Part shown: positions 44,008 through 47,182 of the stretch, one piece after another | How the letters are laid out: every line of letters starts with the position of its first letter | Numbering within the stretch: the first letter of the stretch is position 1 | Position numbers and translations under genes: made by a program | DNA from: an uncultured Bacteroidales bacterium | GTDB lineage: Bacteria; Bacteroidota; Bacteroidia; Bacteroidales; Bacteroidaceae | Assembly: GCA_902787575.1 (NCBI GenBank) | Contig: CADAGX010000021.1 | Span: 1-47,182, forward strand | Length of the DNA: 47,182 nt | Reading direction: 5' to 3' | Notes under the pieces: model-generated | The model's database searches: none | What the model was told of the DNA's origin: nothing | The model's input: the letters and a program-made list of their open reading frames with translations, nothing else

Positions 44008-44102
44008 GGAAAATTAAACTAAAAGCGCAAATATTATGGTCGAAAAACATCGTTTCCTGCATTTCGCCACGCAGTGCTGCAATTACCACACGTGGGAAAA
44101 AG

Positions 44103-44143
44103 AAAACTGCGTGTCGCAACACTCGATGCGACACGCGGTTTTT
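44103..44143. terminator. Terminator hairpin of the mtaB - GT2 unit
   Basis: A 10-base perfect stem GCGTGTCGCA/TGCGACACGC (44109-44118 and 44127-44136) flanked by AAAA and TTTTTT. It lies directly after the GT2 stop codon. Confidence 0.8.
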
Positions 44144-45154
44144 TCATTGCGGCAGGTCGCTCCAACGCCGCCTACGCCTGACATAATACTGCCAAAGGAG
44201 CGAGAAGCCCGACTGCTCGGGTACGGGCGAGAGAACAGCGGCCGCCAAGTTCTCGCGCCGGCTCTGTTCGAACTCGGGCCGCATGTGCCGGAATGCACGG
44301 CGCGCGCGCCACACGGCACAGAAGCTGCCCCACTGACCAGTCAGGAAGAACTGCACGCTGGCCAGCGCGTCGAGCCAGAAGCGCCAGCGCATCACCGAGC
44401 GGAGGCGACGCTCGGGAAGATTCTTGTAGAGCAGGAGCAGATTGTTGCGGAAGTTGAGAAACGTCTTGCGCGGGTTATCTTTTGGCAGCGTGCCACCTCC
44501 CACGTGAAAAACCACACTCTGCGGCACGCAAACCACGCCTCGGCCACGACTTCTGAGCCGCCAGCAGAGGTCTATCTCCTCTTGATGCGCAAAAAATCGG
44601 CCATCCAGACCGCCTGCCGCCCAATAATCTTGCGCGCGAACGAGCAGTGCGGCGCCCGTGGCCCACAGGACGGAGAGCGGCTCGTCGTATTGCCCCTCGT
44701 CGCACTCCACCGACTGCATCAGCCGGCCGCGGCAGTAAGGGTAGCCCAGTGCGTCGATGAAGCCGCCGCACGCGCCAGCATACTCGAAACGCTCGGGCTG
44801 CCACTCGCAGCGCAACTTAGGCTGACAGGCTGCCACCTCGGGGTGCGTTTCCATGTAGGAGAGTAACGGCGTGAGCCAACCTTCGGTGACAGCCACGTCG
44901 CTGTTCAGGAGCAAGTACATGTCGGCGTCTACCTGCTGCAGGGCGCGATTGTAGCCCTCGGCAAAGCCAAGATTCTCGCCCAGCATGATACGGCGCACCG
45001 ACGGGTGCTCGCGCTCGAGCCACTGCATGGAGGCGTCCGTACTACCATTGTCGGCCACCACCACTTCGGCCTGCGGCGAGAAAGCCAGCACCGAAGGCAG
45101 AAAACGCTGCAGCATGTGAAGGCCATTCCAATTGAGGATAACAATTGCTGTCAT
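44144..45154 (-). CDS. Family 2 glycosyltransferase
   Basis: A 336-residue GT-A enzyme beginning TAIVILNWNGLHMLQRFLPSVL, with VVVADNGSTDASMQWL (nucleotide-sugar binding), GENLGFAEGYNRAL, LLLNSDVAV as the DxD-type metal motif, and EEIDLCWRLRSRG with the likely base. A hydrophobic C-terminal part may touch the membrane. It resembles rhamnosyl- or galactofuranosyl-transferase-like enzymes of surface polysaccharides, but the sugar is unknown. ATG 45154 overlaps the mtaB stop as ATGA, and it starts the family at the right residue; the frame to 45199 is within mtaB. Confidence 0.92.
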   Translation of the reverse strand: MTAIVILNWNGLHMLQRFLPSVLAFSPQAEVVVADNGSTDASMQWLEREHPSVRRIMLGENLGFAEGYNRALQQVDADMYLLLNSDVAVTEGWLTPLLSYMETHPEVAACQPKLRCEWQPERFEYAGACGGFIDALGYPYCRGRLMQSVECDEGQYDEPLSVLWATGAALLVRAQDYWAAGGLDGRFFAHQEEIDLCWRLRSRGRGVVCVPQSVVFHVGGGTLPKDNPRKTFLNFRNNLLLLYKNLPERRLRSVMRWRFWLDALASVQFFLTGQWGSFCAVWRARRAFRHMRPEFEQSRRENLAAAVLSPVPEQSGFSLLWQYYVRRRRRWSDLPQ

Positions 45155-46488
45155 GTATCTGAGATTTCGCCCCGCAGGGCATCTTTTTCGGCATTCCACT
45201 CGCCCAGCCTTACGGGCACAATGCAGTTGTCGGCCTGTCGGCTGTCAACCTGCAACTCCACACGCACGTAATTGTCCGTAAATCCGTGCATCAGGCCGGG
45301 ATGTCGCGTGTGTTCGAGTAGGACGGGACGCGTCGAGCCCATGTATTTAGCGTAAAACGATCGCAGTTTCTCCTCGCTGAGTGCCAGCACCTGTTGGCTG
45401 CGAGCGTGCTTTTCGGCAGGCGAAACGGAAAGCGGTATCTGCAGCGCCTTCGTGCCCGGACGCTCGCTGTAACTGAAAACATGGTATTGCGCCACGTCTA
45501 ACTGCTGCATAAACGAAAGCGACTGGCTGAAGAACGCATCTGTCTCACCGCGCGTGCCGACGATAACATCCACGCCAATAAAGGCATCGGGCATCAGTTG
45601 GTGCACGCGCGACACCTTGTCGGCGAAGAACTGCGTGTCGTACCGACGATGCATCAGGCGCAAGACGTCGTCCGAACCGCTCTGCAACGGAATGTGAAAG
45701 TGGGGCATGAAGGCACGACTCGAGGCACAGAATTCCAGCACCTCGTCCGTCAGCAAATTGGGTTCAATACTACTGATGCGAAAACGCTGGATTCCGTCCA
45801 CCTTATCGAGAGCGCGAAGCAGATCCACGAAACGTTCGCCTGTGGTACGGCCAAAATCGCCAATGTTCACGCCCGTGATCACAATTTCGCGGCCACCAGC
45901 GGCAGCTGCCTCCTCGGCCTGTCGAACCAGCGACGCGATGCTGCCGTTTCGGCTGCGGCCACGGGCAAAAGGAATCGTGCAGTAAGTACAGTAATAGTCG
46001 CAGCCATCCTGAACTTTCAGGAAGTATCGCGTGCGATCTCCGCACGAACAACTGGGCATAAACGTGCGGATGTCAGCCGTACGCGAAGTATGGAACTCGT
46101 GGCGCGCCAGCGCACGCTCCTCGGGCATCATGGCAAGCCGCTCGCAGATGTAACGAACCACCTCGCCCTTCTGTTCCGAGCCAAGCACGAGGTCCACGCC
46201 GTCAATGTCAGCCAGCCGTTCCGGCCGCAGCTGTGCGTAGCAACCAGTCACGACCACAAGCGCACCAGCATGCTTACGCACCATCCGATGTATGGCTTGC
46301 CTACATTTTGCGTCAGCCACTTCCGTCACGCTACACGTGTTCACAATGCAAATGTCGGCCGTCTCACCACGACCGACGGGCTCAACACCGAGCCGACGCA
46401 ACTGCAAACCCAGTTCGCTCGTTTCGGCAAAATTTAGCTTGCAACCCAGCGTAAAATAGGCCGCTTTCTTCCCTTTTAGCGTATTCAC
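45151..46488 (-). CDS. mtaB: tRNA ct6A/t6A37 methylthiotransferase MtaB
   Basis: A radical-SAM enzyme of about 445 residues that adds a methylthio group to t6A37 of tRNAs reading ANN codons. The UPF0004 domain has YFTLGCKLNFAETSELG (Cys16), IVNTCSVTEVADAKCRQ and VVVTGCYAQL. The radical-SAM triad is in VQDGCDYYCTYCTIPFARGRSRN (C-x3-C-x2-C), then a TRAM-like C-terminal domain (RPVLLEHTR...NYVRVELQ). No ATG lies near the start; GTG 46488 puts ten residues before YFTLGC as in relatives, and it lies 4 bases after a TATTTTTG box. The longer frame from TTG 46503 would start in the promoter. Confidence 0.93.
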   Translation of the reverse strand: MNTLKGKKAAYFTLGCKLNFAETSELGLQLRRLGVEPVGRGETADICIVNTCSVTEVADAKCRQAIHRMVRKHAGALVVVTGCYAQLRPERLADIDGVDLVLGSEQKGEVVRYICERLAMMPEERALARHEFHTSRTADIRTFMPSCSCGDRTRYFLKVQDGCDYYCTYCTIPFARGRSRNGSIASLVRQAEEAAAAGGREIVITGVNIGDFGRTTGERFVDLLRALDKVDGIQRFRISSIEPNLLTDEVLEFCASSRAFMPHFHIPLQSGSDDVLRLMHRRYDTQFFADKVSRVHQLMPDAFIGVDVIVGTRGETDAFFSQSLSFMQQLDVAQYHVFSYSERPGTKALQIPLSVSPAEKHARSQQVLALSEEKLRSFYAKYMGSTRPVLLEHTRHPGLMHGFTDNYVRVELQVDSRQADNCIVPVRLGEWNAEKDALRGEISDT

Positions 46489-46492
46489 GGCA

Positions 46493-46500
46493 CAAAAATA
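46493..46500 (-). promoter_or_regulatory. -7 promoter box of mtaB
   Basis: TATTTTTG on the minus strand, followed by TGCC and the GTG start. The mRNA would have almost no leader. Confidence 0.5.
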
Positions 46501-46554
46501 CAAAATTTCCTAAAAAAAATCGAAAAAAGTGATACAACATATTAAAAATTGCCG

Positions 46555-46562
46555 TACCTTTG
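46555..46562 (+). promoter_or_regulatory. -7 promoter box of the Cys-rich lipoprotein gene
   Basis: TACCTTTG followed by CAGCG, 51 bases before the ATG. There is no exact TTTG at -33. Confidence 0.6.
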
Positions 46563-46613
46563 CAGCGTTTTTATGAGCAATAGATTGTTTTACAACTTTT
46601 AAAAAACGAAAAA

Positions 46614-46814
46614 ATGAAAAAGTTAGCATTTGTGTTCGCAGCTGTAGTAGCTGTATCTTTCGCTTCTTGTGGTAACAAAACCGCACAAGCTGAAGAAACC
46701 GACACTGTCGCTATTGAGGAAACTGAGTGCGTATGTGACTCCGCATGCACCGACAGCACCGCTTGCGACAGCACCTGTGCAGGTGAATGTGCCGAGGCTC
46801 CCGCAGCAGAATAA
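46614..46814 (+). CDS. Small cysteine-rich lipoprotein
   Basis: A 66-residue lipoprotein with lipobox FASC (Cys19). The mature part is about 48 residues, very acidic, and carries six more cysteines in a repeating Thr/Ser/Asp pattern (ECVCDSACTDSTACDSTCAGEC). The seventh, Cys19, is lipidated. It is monocistronic, with its own promoter box and a strong terminator, which is typical of an abundant small surface protein. The function is unknown; metal binding or cross-linking of the outer membrane are guesses. Confidence 0.85.
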   Translation: MKKLAFVFAAVVAVSFASCGNKTAQAEETDTVAIEETECVCDSACTDSTACDSTCAGECAEAPAAE

Positions 46815-46822
46815 TGCGAGAA

Positions 46823-46874
46823 CTAAGAAACGTTCTTAGTGGGGTTGCATTTAGAATGCAACCCCACTTTTTTT
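46823..46874 (+). terminator. Strong rho-independent terminator of the Cys-rich lipoprotein
   Basis: A small hairpin CTAAGAA/TTCTTAG (46823-46839) runs into a 14-base stem AGTGGGGTTGCATT/AATGCAACCCCACT with loop TAG, followed by seven T. Confidence 0.95.
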
Positions 46875-47065
46875 ATGCACGATTATAAAAGAAGTACAAA
46901 AGGAATAAGCCACGCCTCGTTCCACAACTAAAATACTTCGGCCGCCTCCACGTTTTACGACTTTAACATTATATTTCCTGCAAACCATTCCCAACACCCC
47001 AGACTCCGAGTCTTCCGAGTCTTCCGAGCACTCCTATAACTCCCCCGTCCCACCAAAACACAAGA
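46875..47065. other. Gene-free spacer before the rRNA operon end
   Basis: No gene is seen. It holds an AT-rich stretch and a short 9-base tandem repeat GAGTCTTCC (about 47006-47030). Confidence 0.6.
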
Positions 47066-47095
47066 AGCCCCCGTGCAACATCCTGCACGGGGGCT
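47066..47095 (-). terminator. Terminator-like hairpin after the 5S rRNA gene
   Basis: A perfect 12-base stem AGCCCCCGTGCA/TGCACGGGGGCT with a 6-base loop. Minus-strand transcription of the rRNA operon would reach it about 15 bases after the 5S end. The following T-run is weak (TCTTGTGTTTTGG). Confidence 0.75.
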
Positions 47096-47110
47096 CTCGC
47101 TCGAAAAAAG

Positions 47111-47182
47111 ACGGCGGCGACCTACTCTCCCGCCTTGCGGGCAGTACCATCGGCGCGGGCGGGCTTAACTTCTCTGTTCGGA
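47111..47182 (-). rRNA. rrf: 5S ribosomal RNA (partial, 3' part)
   Basis: The minus strand reads CCGAACAGAGAAGTTAAGCC, a 5S hallmark, then GATGGTACTGC and GGGAGAGTAGGTCGCCGCCGT at the 3' end. The 5' part lies beyond the window. The gene is probably the last of an rRNA operon transcribed towards the lipoprotein gene. Confidence 0.95.

Noticed and set aside
1-47182. tRNA genes, prophage or integrase
   Set aside because: No tRNA-like cloverleaf, integrase, transposase or phage structural gene was seen. Only the DUF559 unit and small repeats look mobile.

Overview
The window looks like a chromosomal segment from a GC-rich member of the Bacteroidales, most likely Prevotellaceae. The evidence is the TTTG-N19/20-TAnnTTTG promoters in front of many genes, a fused MurF-alanine racemase, secreted proteins with C-terminal tails like type IX secretion sorting signals, a GH115/GH38 glycosidase set, FISUMP- and FGE-type lipoproteins, and few Shine-Dalgarno-like sites. 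A 5S rRNA gene enters at the right edge on the minus strand. I cannot name the species.

Layout. 1-4262: a repeat cluster, luxS and a secreted GH115 glycosidase (minus). 4263-5121: an intergenic block of palindromic repeats that ends in a tandem promoter array. 5122-10929: a tightly coupled branched-chain amino-acid operon, leuA - DUF559 nuclease-like gene - leuC - leuD - small unknown gene - cimA. The DUF559 element has replaced the start of leuC, and leuB is not here. 11066-17931: an FGE-domain lipoprotein (minus), then a GH38 alpha-mannosidase coupled to a polysaccharide deacetylase. 17955-21356: MurF-Alr fusion and a GSCFA protein. 21633-27578: a small FNT channel, then a minus-strand operon of a receiver-like/PPDK_N protein, an HAD phosphatase and an AGCS symporter, driven by another tandem promoter array. 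27868-28948: a GIY-YIG gene and a repeat-rich spacer. 28949-34775: DPP IV, rubredoxin, dxs, trkA. 34718-37124: a compact minus-strand three-gene operon, TIR-like protein - SMC/ABC-type ATPase - DUF4435 TOPRIM-like protein, which I read as a candidate PARIS-related defence system. 37224-40629: UPF1-like helicase, nitroreductase, TIM-barrel protein. 40709-46814: RsmI-like methyltransferase, membrane-anchored winged-helix regulator, SGNH hydrolase, FISUMP lipoprotein, GT2 glycosyltransferase, mtaB and a Cys-rich small lipoprotein.

The most interesting signals are: (1) the TIR-like/ATPase/DUF4435 operon, which has no trkH beside trkA and overlaps the 3' end of trkA; (2) a dispersed cassette, found in tandem at three loci, in which the -7 promoter box lies in one arm of a dyad whose stem changes in compensating fashion between copies; (3) short-repeat families (heptamer arrays, CTTGT-loop hairpins, long palindromes) that fill the spacers, supply stop codons to at least four genes and have entered the GH38 reading frame; (4) a DUF559 element with terminal inverted repeats that now encodes the N-terminus of LeuC; and (5) two genes whose best start is a GTG 4-5 bases after the -7 box, suggesting leaderless mRNAs.

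All functional calls are from reading motifs by eye. No database search was run.
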